Of a stretch of DNA of 64,000 nucleotides, positions 24,052-32,622 are shown in pieces; the first letter of the stretch is position 1, and each line of letters starts with the position of its first letter. The notes below the pieces were generated by a model. That model saw nothing but the letters and a program-made list of their open reading frames with translations. It did not search any database and had not been told where the DNA came from. Origin of the DNA: Clostridia bacterium (lineage in GTDB: Bacteria > Bacillota > Clostridia > UBA1381); assembly GCA_017935675.1 (NCBI GenBank), contig JAGBHE010000043.1:1-64000 (forward strand), in the 5' to 3' direction. Both the position numbers and the translations under genes were made by a program.

Positions 24052-27000
24052 TTACAGCCCTGCCGGAATGCACAGCGGTGCTAATGTACCGTAATCCCAT
24101 ACGAACAGCTTAAGTTGTCTGCCGCTCAAATCGCTTGGCAGTGCAATGTCAACAGTTGCCGTTGCATTCTCGCCGCCTGCCGGTGTTTGACTCATCCATA
24201 CCTGCTCTAACTGTCCTTCATTATACAACGCCGCATACAGAGCTACCGTACCGCTGAAACCGCTTATATCTGCGATGCCTTGCGTAATTGATGGATTCAG
24301 GGAGATAACCTCGTTTAAATCCGCGTCAAAGAACGCCGCTTGCTTCATTTTCACCGTTACGATAATGGGCGCGCCGTCTACTGTAACATAGCCTCCGTTT
24401 TGCGCATCCCGGATTGCCAGTATCGGAGTCAATTTAACCTCCTCAGCACCTTTTGCCGGACGCGTCACCTTACCGGTTTCATCGATAATTCCGGGCTTAT
24501 CGGATTTCCATCCCATAACAAGCAGCTTGTTCTCGGTCTGTAAGCCGTCAGTCTCGCCGGACTTTAATTCCAAAGCTTCCGTCACATTCTGAGCCGACTC
24601 GTTGTTTCCTTTAATCCGGTCGAAGGTAATTTTTCCTTCCTCTGCTGCAGCCAGCTCCTTTGCCTGGTCTTCGGCGCTGCGCCATACCTTGATATTATCA
24701 ACACTGCACATATCACCGGTTACCCATTTACTGGCAGGTCCTGCCGCAATTACCTTCCAGCCCTCAGTAGAAGAGCTCGCGATAATTTGCTTTTTCGCAG
24801 TAATTTCTTTTCCGTCAATCCACAGTCCGCCTAAATACTGCCTGTTTTCCTCATCTGTTCCCAGCAGCAGCCGAATCTTATGCGCATCTCCGCTGACAGA
24901 AGCGGAAGCATATACTTTAAGTGCCGTATCATAATACTCATAAGATATACTTGAACTGCCAACACGCAGCTTTGCTGCATTTGTTCCGTTTCCGTTACGT
25001 AAATAGAAATCGATATTCTGCCCCGCTGCCGCCGAAAGGCGCTTCAGATCCATCTCAAACATAAACTCCCCGGACAAAATCTGCGGGACATGTTTTTTTG
25101 TCTCTGCATTAATCACCGTTCCCGGCTGGAATGGAATCATCAGGTTTGTTCCGCCTAAATTTTTGGAAACCCATTTTGCCATGCCGCTTTCGCCGCCGGT
25201 AAGCACAATTTCTCCTTCTCCCATCACGCCGCCGCTTGTATAGTTTTCAACATAAGGAATGACCGTGCGCGCATGATCCTCGTTCGAATCTGTCAGAGCT
25301 TCTGTAAAATCCTCATTTGCAATATATCCGGTTTGCACTATATCCAGCGGCTTCATGCCCTTATCCGGCACTGTTACGGTGATCGGATTCCCGTCTGCCG
25401 TCACATAGTCGCCGGCAGCTTCGTCCAATGCATCAATCATACCCAACACCGGTGTAAGGGTAACGGTCGCAGCATCCCCTGAAAATGCGGGCTGATTAAC
25501 CGTTCCGTCCGCCGCAATAACCGACTCGTTATCAGACTTCCATCCGAGGATAACCAAACCGCTTGCTGTCATCTGACCAATCATATCTGCCAGTTTCAGA
25601 TCTTCGGTCACATTGCCTGCGTCCGTATTTCCGCCCTTTATCTGTTCAAAGGAAATATTATCGCTTCCTGCCGTGATAAGATCGCTGATCTGACTTGCCG
25701 TCGGACGCCATACCTTTATATTGTCAACGCTGCACATATCCCCTGTTACCCATTTTGATGCAGGTTCCGCGGCAATTACCTTCCAGCCGTCACTGGGATA
25801 ATCCGCAATCACTTGTTTTTTCGCAGTAATTTCTTTTCCGTCAATCCACAGTCCGCCTAAATACTGTTTGTTTTCTTCATCTGTTCCCAGCAGCAGCCGA
25901 ATCTTATGCGCATCTCCGCTGACAGAAGCGGAAGCATATCCTGCAAGCGTTGCCTTGCCGCTGCTATTCTTGTAATAATACTCATAAGTTATATTTGAAC
26001 TGCCAACTGTCAGCTTTGCCGCATTAATACTTCCATTCCGGAGATAGAAACCGATTTTCTGTCCCGATACCGCCGAAAGGCGCTTCAGATCCATCTCAAA
26101 CATAAACTCCCCGGACAAAATCTTCGGAACATGTTTTTTTGTCTCTGCATTAATCGTCGTTCCCGGCTGGAATGGGATCATCAGGTTTGTTCCGCCTAAA
26201 TTTTTGGAAACCCATTTTGCCGTGCCGCTTTCGCCGCCGGTAATTACGATTTCTCCTTCTCCCATCACGCCGCCGCTTTTATAGTTTTCAACATAAGGAA
26301 TGACAGTACGCGCATGATCCTCGTTCGAATCTGTCAAAGCTTCTGTAAAATCCTCAGCTGCCAGCATTGCCGGTTTTATACCGGGCAGTGCCGGCGTTGT
26401 GTAGGTGTTTTCCGACTCAATCGAAGCCGACGCAACACCGTAATCGTTATATGCCGTAACCTTGGCGCGATACTCTGCTTCCGGAGCCAAATCGTTAATC
26501 GTATAGGTCAGTGACGACGGCATAGGAGACACAACATTTTCCGACCAAACCTTCATGGTTTTATCAGTCTTTCCTGTGACCGTATTCACCAGCTCAATCT
26601 GATACTTATCTACCTTTTGCGCATTATTCGCCTGGGGGAAGCTTACAGTCACTGTATCCTCCGTTCCCTCCAAAACAGGCTTTGCAGATGCTTCAAACTC
26701 GGGGACTTGTGCGTTTGCTTTCCGCTGTGCTTTCGTATACCGGAAGCTGTTTGTCCAATCGTTGTTGGTCTCTCCGCGGTTAATCACCCACTTTTCACCC
26801 GCAATGGCACCGCAGTTATCAAACGGCTCTACCGGCACATAATTATTTGCTTTTGCATCTCCGCGGTCGCCGTTTACCGTAATGCGGTTGATTTCCACGC
26901 GGTCACCGTAAACCTCTACAGTAAGCCCCTGTGTTGACGGGAACTGATATGCTTTCTTTTGCTGACCGTCTGCGCCCTTCCACATCATCTCTTTGTTATT

Positions 27001-28134
27001 ATCTATTCTCTCGATGTAAGACATACAACCGTCGTTGACAGCGGTAAAGCCCGCCTCCTGGCTGATTGAGCAATCCTCTGATATAGAATAATGCGTGTGA
27101 CCGCTGAAAACAATTGCCTGCGGATAATTTGCAAGAATCGTCTTCCAATCCGAATGGCCGGTCCATGCCTCATCATCCAATGCCCCTTTTATCGGGATAT
27201 GTAAAAAGATGAATATCGGGCTGTTTACGCCTTTTTTCTCCTGAATTTCAGCCAGCGTCGTTGTCAAAAATGTATTTTGCTCAGACGCTGTACTATTACT
27301 GTCCAGATAAATAAAATCCAAACCGTTCAGTTCCTTATGATAGTATCCTTTATCATTCGGAAACCAATCCTTAGCAACCGAGTCTTTATCATAATACGCC
27401 TTCATATTTGCGACATTATTGCCTTCGCTGTCATGGTTGCCAATCGTTATCTGCACCGGCGTTTGCGATATTCCGGACGCTGCCATAGAGTCCTTCATTA
27501 AATTGATAAACGCCGCATGGTCAGCCTCCTTACTCGGAAGGTCGCTTCTGTTACTATTATGCTTAATAATATCACCGTTCATAACCAGCAGATCGGGGTC
27601 CGGACAAACGCTGCTCATAACCTCCATCGCTTTAAATACACGTGCCTTTTCTAAATCATAAACATCCGCCGCACCTCCTGCAACACTCAGCGCATCTCCC
27701 ACATGAATGTCACTCATAACGACGAACTTCATTTCAGGCTCCTCGCTGCGAATCAAATATCCAAATGTAACGGGCGCACTCTTTACGCCATCCTTCACCG
27801 CAATTGCACAAATATTGGTATCTTCGCTCACGGTAATAGGCGCAGTGTATTTTATATCACGCTCCGTCGGCATAAGATTGTTGACAGTGTAATATATCTC
27901 CGCCCCCTGCTCAGCGGTCAGGGTAACCGTTTGCTGTCCATTATACCGGCCGGGAGCCACGTTGGTTTGCGGCTTTTGCACAACAGTCACGGCTGCCGCA
28001 TTCATCTGCACAGCAGAAGCGGCGTTTGCCCCGGTCACATTTGCCCCGAACGGGACAAAGGGACATAACATTAAAGCAGCAAGTACCGTTGAAATAGTTT
28101 GCTTTTTAACAAGCTTCATCTTTTTCATCTCCAT
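24052..28134 (-). CDS. Secreted calcineurin-like phosphoesterase with duplicated C-terminal modules, 1360 aa
   Basis: Signal peptide at 1-~37. Residues ~55-130 are a chitobiase C-terminal-like beta domain (IYYTVNNLMPTERDIKYT). Residues ~135-345 are a metallophosphatase with all metal motifs: SDIHVGD, NGDIIKH, GNHDSEG, FLHIP, SGHTHYS. Next come an FN3 domain (about 480-585) and two ~347-residue copies of a lectin-like plus atrophied-Ig module. No SLH repeats, so it is released or bound in another way. AAGGAAG site 8 nt upstream of the ATG. Likely removes phosphate from, or cleaves a phosphodiester in, an external polymer; substrate unknown. Confidence 0.85.
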   Translation of the reverse strand: MEMKKMKLVKKQTISTVLAALMLCPFVPFGANVTGANAASAVQMNAAAVTVVQKPQTNVAPGRYNGQQTVTLTAEQGAEIYYTVNNLMPTERDIKYTAPITVSEDTNICAIAVKDGVKSAPVTFGYLIRSEEPEMKFVVMSDIHVGDALSVAGGAADVYDLEKARVFKAMEVMSSVCPDPDLLVMNGDIIKHNSNRSDLPSKEADHAAFINLMKDSMAASGISQTPVQITIGNHDSEGNNVANMKAYYDKDSVAKDWFPNDKGYYHKELNGLDFIYLDSNSTASEQNTFLTTTLAEIQEKKGVNSPIFIFLHIPIKGALDDEAWTGHSDWKTILANYPQAIVFSGHTHYSISEDCSISQEAGFTAVNDGCMSYIERIDNNKEMMWKGADGQQKKAYQFPSTQGLTVEVYGDRVEINRITVNGDRGDAKANNYVPVEPFDNCGAIAGEKWVINRGETNNDWTNSFRYTKAQRKANAQVPEFEASAKPVLEGTEDTVTVSFPQANNAQKVDKYQIELVNTVTGKTDKTMKVWSENVVSPMPSSLTYTINDLAPEAEYRAKVTAYNDYGVASASIESENTYTTPALPGIKPAMLAAEDFTEALTDSNEDHARTVIPYVENYKSGGVMGEGEIVITGGESGTAKWVSKNLGGTNLMIPFQPGTTINAETKKHVPKILSGEFMFEMDLKRLSAVSGQKIGFYLRNGSINAAKLTVGSSNITYEYYYKNSSGKATLAGYASASVSGDAHKIRLLLGTDEENKQYLGGLWIDGKEITAKKQVIADYPSDGWKVIAAEPASKWVTGDMCSVDNIKVWRPTASQISDLITAGSDNISFEQIKGGNTDAGNVTEDLKLADMIGQMTASGLVILGWKSDNESVIAADGTVNQPAFSGDAATVTLTPVLGMIDALDEAAGDYVTADGNPITVTVPDKGMKPLDIVQTGYIANEDFTEALTDSNEDHARTVIPYVENYTSGGVMGEGEIVLTGGESGMAKWVSKNLGGTNLMIPFQPGTVINAETKKHVPQILSGEFMFEMDLKRLSAAAGQNIDFYLRNGNGTNAAKLRVGSSSISYEYYDTALKVYASASVSGDAHKIRLLLGTDEENRQYLGGLWIDGKEITAKKQIIASSSTEGWKVIAAGPASKWVTGDMCSVDNIKVWRSAEDQAKELAAAEEGKITFDRIKGNNESAQNVTEALELKSGETDGLQTENKLLVMGWKSDKPGIIDETGKVTRPAKGAEEVKLTPILAIRDAQNGGYVTVDGAPIIVTVKMKQAAFFDADLNEVISLNPSITQGIADISGFSGTVALYAALYNEGQLEQVWMSQTPAGGENATATVDIALPSDLSGRQLKLFVWDYGTLAPLCIPAGL
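24330..26361 (-). repeat. Internal tandem duplication of about 1041 bp in the phosphoesterase gene
   Basis: The same sequence recurs with an offset of 1041 bp: the stretch beginning CGCATGATCCTCGTTCGAAT is at 25270 and again at 26311, with long runs of identity on both sides. Each unit encodes about 347 residues starting EDFTEALTDSNEDHARTVIP. High DNA identity suggests a recent duplication or gene conversion. Confidence 0.85.
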
Positions 28135-28173
28135 AATAAATGCTTCCTTTCTACATATGTGATTTACATATTT

Positions 28174-28203
28174 ATTTTAGCACACGGTCTTTTAAATTTA
28201 CAA
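28174..28203 (-). promoter_or_regulatory. Promoter of the phosphoesterase gene
   Basis: Minus strand TTGTAA (28203-28198), 18-bp spacer, TAAAAT (28179-28174), about 40 bp before the start codon. Confidence 0.45.
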
Positions 28204-28348
28204 TACACAATTCTTGTAATTTACCTTACCAATCCTGCACTTTTGCGCCGCAGATGGGCTTACACTCATATTTTGAGAAAATACTGCTGTCAATAACGTC
28301 GAAAAATGTATGAAAATCTAATTGTTTAATTGTCAATAATGGATGACA

Positions 28349-28408
28349 CTAAAAAAACTTCTTCTCAAATTTTTCTTCCGGAGTAACCTCGGTTTTCTTA
28401 GTTGACAT
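28349..28408 (-). CDS. Possible 19-aa peptide with a strong ribosome site
   Basis: ATG at 28408 preceded by AAGGAGGTAAGATTT (near-perfect Shine-Dalgarno, 7-nt spacing). The encoded peptide is MSTKKTEVTPEEKFEKKFF, hydrophilic, with no membrane segment. It lies just downstream of the toxin-antitoxin terminator. It could be a genuine microprotein or the truncated start of a lost longer gene, since the sequence runs straight into AT-rich non-coding DNA. No other gene is seen in 28135-28488. Confidence 0.35.
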   Translation of the reverse strand: MSTKKTEVTPEEKFEKKFF

Positions 28409-28440
28409 AAATCTTACCTCCTTATAGCTTTTTAAGGTAT

Positions 28441-28471
28441 AAAAAAAGCACCCCTGTTTTTCTGAGATGCT
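28441..28471 (-). terminator. Rho-independent terminator of the toxin-antitoxin operon
   Basis: On the minus strand an 8-bp stem with G-U pairs (AGCATCTC / GGGGTGCT) and a 9-nt loop, directly followed by seven T residues. Confidence 0.75.
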
Positions 28472-28488
28472 GATTTTAGCGTATCATA

Positions 28489-28815
28489 TTACTTAATCAT
28501 TTTTTCGATTCTTCGTTCTGCTTCCTTGTATACAGCTTCGTCATCTCTGATGGAGATAACAATAATTTTCATTATATTGTTCTCTCTTACCAAACTATAG
28601 ACGACTCTGTAACCAAGATTTTTTAGTTTGATTTTGTAATACCCACTCAAGCGTGAATTTTGATGGTTTCCAAGCGGCTTGCCAATTCCATCGGGTGGCG
28701 GAAGTGGTCTTTCTGCCGTTTTAGCAATCGCTTTTAAAATGATTTTTCGATTGTATGGATCAAGATTTTTTAAATCACGCTGAGCCTCCTTAATATACTC
28801 AATGTTCCAGTTCAT
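28489..28815 (-). CDS. RelE/ParE-superfamily toxin
   Basis: 108 aa. It has the RelE-type fold pattern: N-terminal helix EAQRDLKNLDPYNRKIILKAI, a central LGNHQNSRLSGYYKIKL strand pair with Arg and Tyr, then GYRVVYSLVRENNIMKIIVISI. Typical members cleave mRNA in the ribosome A site; ParE-type members hit gyrase instead, and sequence alone does not settle which. It follows the antitoxin gene by 15 bases in the same operon. Confidence 0.82.
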   Translation of the reverse strand: MNWNIEYIKEAQRDLKNLDPYNRKIILKAIAKTAERPLPPPDGIGKPLGNHQNSRLSGYYKIKLKNLGYRVVYSLVRENNIMKIIVISIRDDEAVYKEAERRIEKMIK

Positions 28816-28830
28816 TTGTAAGACTCCTCG

Positions 28831-29157
28831 TTATTCGATTTCTACATCCACGCCATCTAAATCTTCGTTTGTGATTCCAAGTTCATTCATCATTTCCTCG
28901 TGAGTAACATTTTCTTCGGGATTGTTTGCTGCCATTCTGTTTTCTGCTTCGGTAAGAAGAATATAGTCAGAAAGCATTTCCATCAAACTCTCATACTGAG
29001 ACGGGGATATCAAAACACAGGCGGGTTTATTGTTCTTCATAACAATCTTTGTTCCTGTGGTTTCTACCTCGTCAAAAATTCTGGTAGCTTCGCCCTTATT
29101 AAAACGTGTAATGGGAACAATGGAATTCATCATCCCTACAACAGACATATTATTCAT
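28831..29157 (-). CDS. Phd/YefM-family antitoxin
   Basis: 108 aa. The N-terminal Phd/YefM DNA-binding fold is visible in PITRFNKGEATRIFDEVE...KIVMKNNKPACVLISPSQYESL. The acidic C-terminal tail (ENVTHEEMMNELGITNEDLDG) would wrap the toxin. ATG 29157 is preferred over 29175 because AAAGGAG lies 8 nt upstream. First gene of the pair, from a perfect-consensus promoter; antitoxins of this family repress their own operon. Confidence 0.85.
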   Translation of the reverse strand: MNNMSVVGMMNSIVPITRFNKGEATRIFDEVETTGTKIVMKNNKPACVLISPSQYESLMEMLSDYILLTEAENRMAANNPEENVTHEEMMNELGITNEDLDGVDVEIE

Positions 29158-29201
29158 ACAAAAAACTCCTTTCAAGAATAGTATTTTTTATTTCCATTTA
29201 T

Positions 29202-29230
29202 ATTATACGACAGCTTTACAAAAATGTCAA
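29202..29230 (-). promoter_or_regulatory. Perfect consensus promoter of the toxin-antitoxin operon
   Basis: Minus strand TTGACA (29230-29225), 17-bp spacer, TATAAT (29207-29202). Confidence 0.8.
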
Positions 29231-29250
29231 TACCGGTCTCGATAAATTTA

Positions 29251-29266
29251 ACGATATTTATATCGT
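29251..29266. promoter_or_regulatory. Candidate antitoxin operator
   Basis: Perfect palindrome ACGATAT-tt-ATATCGT 20 bp upstream of the -35 of the toxin-antitoxin promoter. A plausible Phd/YefM binding site; unproven. Confidence 0.35.
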
Positions 29267-29325
29267 GAATTATATTATTAAAACTCACTTTTCGTAATAT
29301 CTCTGTGTCAAATTTAATCGATTCA

Positions 29326-29354
29326 TTGACTTTTTAAAAATTATATGTTATAAT
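29326..29354 (+). promoter_or_regulatory. Promoter of the frameshifted membrane-protein gene
   Basis: TTGACT (29326-29331), 17-bp spacer, TATAAT (29349-29354), followed by AGGAGGG before the GTG at 29410. Confidence 0.7.
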
Positions 29355-29409
29355 AATTGCAATTATTGGTGTAAGTAATTTTATTCATAGAAAAGTCAGG
29401 AGGGATATT

Positions 29410-30836
29410 GTGAAAAGGAGTGCTAAGTTTATTCTCGCGTGTCTTATATTTATTTTATCGTTTAATACGGTAGTGTTCGCTGCTTCAAATACATATAAAT
29501 TGCCTGAATTAGGTTTAGATATAACTATTCCATCTGCATATAAAGTTATCACGAGAGATACACTGGCAAATTCATCCGTATTCAGTGATTCGGAAAAAAC
29601 AAAATCTGATATAATGAATTATTTTGAAGAAAACGATATTTACTTAAATGCATTTTCCAACTCACTTGATGAAGAAATTGTTGTAGCAATGTCGTCAAAC
29701 CCCATAAGCGATTTTAATCTTTTCAGTGATTATGCATTGACGCAATATCGTCTTCATTTATTGAACAATTCAGCAAACAAGGAATCACTATGTCCGATCA
29801 TGAAATTTATCAGCATACTCAAGCTAAATTTATCAAGGTTTATTCATCCGGTACGGAAAACTCTATGCATGGCTTACAATACTGTACTGTATATAACAAT
29901 AAAGCAACAGTTCTTACAATAATCTCCTATAAGGGAGCGCTTACATCCGCACAAGAAAACACTATTAAAGGTGTTGTTGACAGTATAAAGTTTGATACTG
30001 AACCAATGACTGCTAAGCCCGGCAAAGAAACAAGTTCTTTTGATTACACTGATGCTGATAGCGGTCTTGTTTTTACCGTACCGGATAATTGGGAAGAAAA
30101 AGGACTGTTAAAGGATAGAGAATTTATAGATGTTAAATTTGCTTCGACTAAAGACAGCGCTCGTATAATTACTTACGGAAGTACAGATTTGTGGAATGAA
30201 ACTCCTGATAATAAGAGAGAGGTTGACAGACGAAAGGATTTTAATAATTCTATATTTAATGCATTTGATATTGCCAGAATGTGTGGTACATCAGCAGACA
30301 ACGTTTCTCTTGTAAACTATAACGGTGTTGAATATTTTCAATTCGAAGTGATTGCTTCTTCAGAGATATATGGCATGAATGTTGAAATGACGATGACGCA
30401 AGCAGTTCATATTAACAATGGGTGGGTATATATGTTCCAATTTGCCGGGACAAGCGAAAGCGAGTATTTTTCAGATTTCCGGAGCTTGCTTAACAGTGTG
30501 AGGTTTCCTGCAGTCTCCGGTTCTGCAGTCTCCGGTTTTGCAGTCTCCGGTTTTGCAGACGTAGATATATCCTCTGATTACCTTATAAAAGCAGTAACAT
30601 TTTTAATTCTTATAGGCGTAATATTTGCTGTTGTTATTGTCACAAAGGTCTCTGAACAAGGGAATACAAAAAGCGATGTATCTGTTGAACATAATAAAAT
30701 TGAACCGATTGACACGCCGACAAACAGCTCAGCATCATTCGTTGTTTGTGAGGAATGTGGTAAAGCACTCCCGCCGGACAGTGAGTTTTGTCATTTTTGC
30801 GGGGCAAGAATAATTAAAGGAGAATCTGAGTTATGA
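29410..30836 (+). pseudogene. Exported single-span membrane protein with C-terminal zinc ribbon, frameshifted
   Basis: Two overlapping frames clearly belong to one gene. Frame 1 (GTG at 29410, stop at 29922) gives a signal peptide and an N-terminal domain (KLPELGLDITIPSAYKVITR). From about 29775 the homologous-looking sequence continues in the -1 frame (open to 30836). The second part has another similar domain (ADSGLVFTVPDNWEEKG), an AVSGF repeat linker, a membrane helix (LIKAVTFLILIGVIFAVVIV) and a cytoplasmic zinc ribbon, CEECG...CHFCG. A one-base deletion near 29770-29788 explains it; no classical slippery heptamer is present. Intact length would be about 475 aa. Function unknown. The upstream promoter and ribosome site are intact, so the lesion is recent or a sequencing error. 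Confidence 0.75.
30510..30554 (+). repeat. Three tandem 15-bp units in the linker
   Basis: GCAGTCTCCGGTTCT and two copies of GCAGTCTCCGGTTTT, encoding AVSGS-AVSGF-AVSGF before the membrane helix. In-frame repeat prone to length change. Confidence 0.85.
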
Positions 30837-30843
30837 TAAAGAG

Positions 30844-30890
30844 AGAATCCCGAATGCTGTATAAAAGCTTTACACAGCATTCGGGATTCT
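30844..30890. terminator. Strong bidirectional terminator
   Basis: Perfect 17-bp stem (30844-30860 with 30874-30890) and a 13-nt loop between the convergent membrane-protein and ricT genes. Confidence 0.8.
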
Positions 30891-30901
30891 TTCACAGCTT
30901 T

Positions 30902-31771
30902 CTACTCTTCAAGAGTTTTTAAAATTTCTTCATCAAGCTTTTCTATTTCGTCATCAACATGGGCATTTTTTAAGGTTTTTATCTCAGATGCCGAAAATTC
31001 ATGATGTGCCTGATCTTCAGCATTTTCAAGGCGGACATAAACCTTTTGCTTCAGGACATTAATATTTTCAACCTTGCCCTTTCCTGACGGGGTTTTAACA
31101 ATCGCACCGGGCTTCGGCATATTCTTCAGAAGCTCTTCATAGCCCTCCTGCTCATATTTAAGGCAGCACATAAGCCTTCCGCAGGAACCGGAAATCTTTG
31201 CAGGATTTAAAGACAGCCCCTGCTCCTTCGCCATTTTTATCGAAACCGGCATAAACTCACCGAGAAACTGAGAGCAGCATATACTTCTTCCGCATACACC
31301 AACGCTTCCGAGCATTTTCGCCTCGTCTCTGACACCGATTTGACGCAGCTCAATTCTTGTCCGGAACACCGTTGCCAAATCCTTGACAAGCTCTCTGAAA
31401 TCTATCCTGCCGTCCGCTGTAAAATAAAACAGCAGCTTATTTCCGTCAAAGGTATATTCCGCGTCAACAAGATTCATGTCAAGCCCGTGATTTTTAATCT
31501 TCTCCTCGCATATTGAAAAAGCTTCCTTTTCACGCTTTCTGTTATTCTCGCTTTTAGCTCTGTCTTCCGGCGTTGCGATCCTGATAACCGTTTTAAGAGG
31601 TTTGTCAAAGCTTTTTTCCTCTATCTCCTTAACGAGAACAACCTCTGCAAATTCCACTCCGCGTGCAGTCTCCACAATAACGGCGTCTCCTGCCTTTATA
31701 TCAAAGCCCACAGGATCAAAATAATATATTTTTCCTACCGGCTTAAATCTCACTCCTACAATTTTTTTCAT
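30902..31771 (-). CDS. ricT: RicT/YaaT, PSP1-domain regulator
   Basis: 289 aa. The PSP1 core is recognised by RIGVRDEAKMLGSVGVCGRS and the cysteine motifs CGRSICCSQFL and GSCGRLMCCLKYE. In Bacillus the RicAFT complex carries Fe-S clusters and steers RNase Y mRNA processing, and influences sporulation and biofilm formation. Length is normal. It follows a membrane TPR gene with no gap and a DnaA-like gene. In Bacillus, ricT (yaaT) lies between holB and yabA; here the holB position holds the DnaA-like protein. A decayed partial copy is at 7846-8035. Confidence 0.92.
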   Translation of the reverse strand: MKKIVGVRFKPVGKIYYFDPVGFDIKAGDAVIVETARGVEFAEVVLVKEIEEKSFDKPLKTVIRIATPEDRAKSENNRKREKEAFSICEEKIKNHGLDMNLVDAEYTFDGNKLLFYFTADGRIDFRELVKDLATVFRTRIELRQIGVRDEAKMLGSVGVCGRSICCSQFLGEFMPVSIKMAKEQGLSLNPAKISGSCGRLMCCLKYEQEGYEELLKNMPKPGAIVKTPSGKGKVENINVLKQKVYVRLENAEDQAHHEFSASEIKTLKNAHVDDEIEKLDEEILKTLEE

Positions 31772-32611
31772 TTATTTTACTCCCGCGTCCACATCTGCAT
31801 CCACAGCCGAATTAATATTTCCGTCAACCTCATTATAGCTGTTAAGCTTTCTTACAAATGATACAATAAAATCATCATCCTTAACAGGCTGTTTTGCAAA
31901 TTTAAGCTTATCGTCCTCCAGCAAAACAGCATATCTGACACCGTTATCGAACATATCCCATACGAATCTGTCTTCCATAAGAATCAAGTCATTACCGTAA
32001 AGCTTGTTGGTTTCATCACCAAGCAAGAATCCGTTTCTGTCCCGTATCTCTACATTAAGATGTGTAACGTTATCTTCTGATATATAACCTTTTATCTCCA
32101 TATCAATCTGATGTTCCTTACAGTACCACTTATCAATGAACTTTCTTGCATAAGTTATTTCATTCAGCCTGTCAGCAACATCCATATACGCTGTCGGAAG
32201 ATTCCTGAACGCAATAAATGCGTCCTCCAGCTTTCCGTTCATTTCAAGGTTCACTGCGTACTTATATTCAACCTGATACTGAAGATCAAGACTGTCCTTA
32301 AAGCCTTGACCGATAGAATTCAGTTCCGTAAGCAAAGGAAGTGCGCTGTCATAGTCATTTTCTTCAATATACTCCTTGACTTTTTTATACTTGATTTCGT
32401 TTGAATACTCTGTGAACAGTTCTTCGGAATCTTGATATTCTCCTATCTGAGAAATCACGTCCAAGGCGTTCTCATAATCGCCCTTTTCAGCATACGCCAG
32501 CGCCTCATTATATTTTACAGACAGCTCTTTCTGCTGAAGAACAAATAAAATCATAGAAATAACAAAAACAACAAAAACACTTATTATCAATATTATTTTT
32601 TTCCTCGCCAT
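31772..32611 (-). CDS. Membrane-anchored TPR-like protein
   Basis: 279 aa. A single N-terminal membrane helix (KIILIISVFVVFVISMILFV, residues ~5-24), then helical TPR-like repeats (YNEALAYAEKGDYENALDVI, EENDYDSALPLLTEL, LEMNGKLEDAFIAFRNLP). A C-terminal domain has alternating strands, including an interesting MEIKGYISEDNVTHLNVEIRD. ATG 32611 follows GAGGAG; an upstream GTG-like start is not supported. It overlaps the DnaA-like gene's stop region (spacing 11 bp) and abuts ricT. Probably a surface-facing scaffold; specific partner unknown. Confidence 0.75.
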   Translation of the reverse strand: MARKKIILIISVFVVFVISMILFVLQQKELSVKYNEALAYAEKGDYENALDVISQIGEYQDSEELFTEYSNEIKYKKVKEYIEENDYDSALPLLTELNSIGQGFKDSLDLQYQVEYKYAVNLEMNGKLEDAFIAFRNLPTAYMDVADRLNEITYARKFIDKWYCKEHQIDMEIKGYISEDNVTHLNVEIRDRNGFLLGDETNKLYGNDLILMEDRFVWDMFDNGVRYAVLLEDDKLKFAKQPVKDDDFIVSFVRKLNSYNEVDGNINSAVDADVDAGVK

Positions 32612-32622
32612 AATTACACTCC

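Noticed and set aside
29770-29790. Programmed -1 frameshift
   Set aside because: No X-XXY-YYZ slippery heptamer and no clear downstream pseudoknot; a deletion is simpler.
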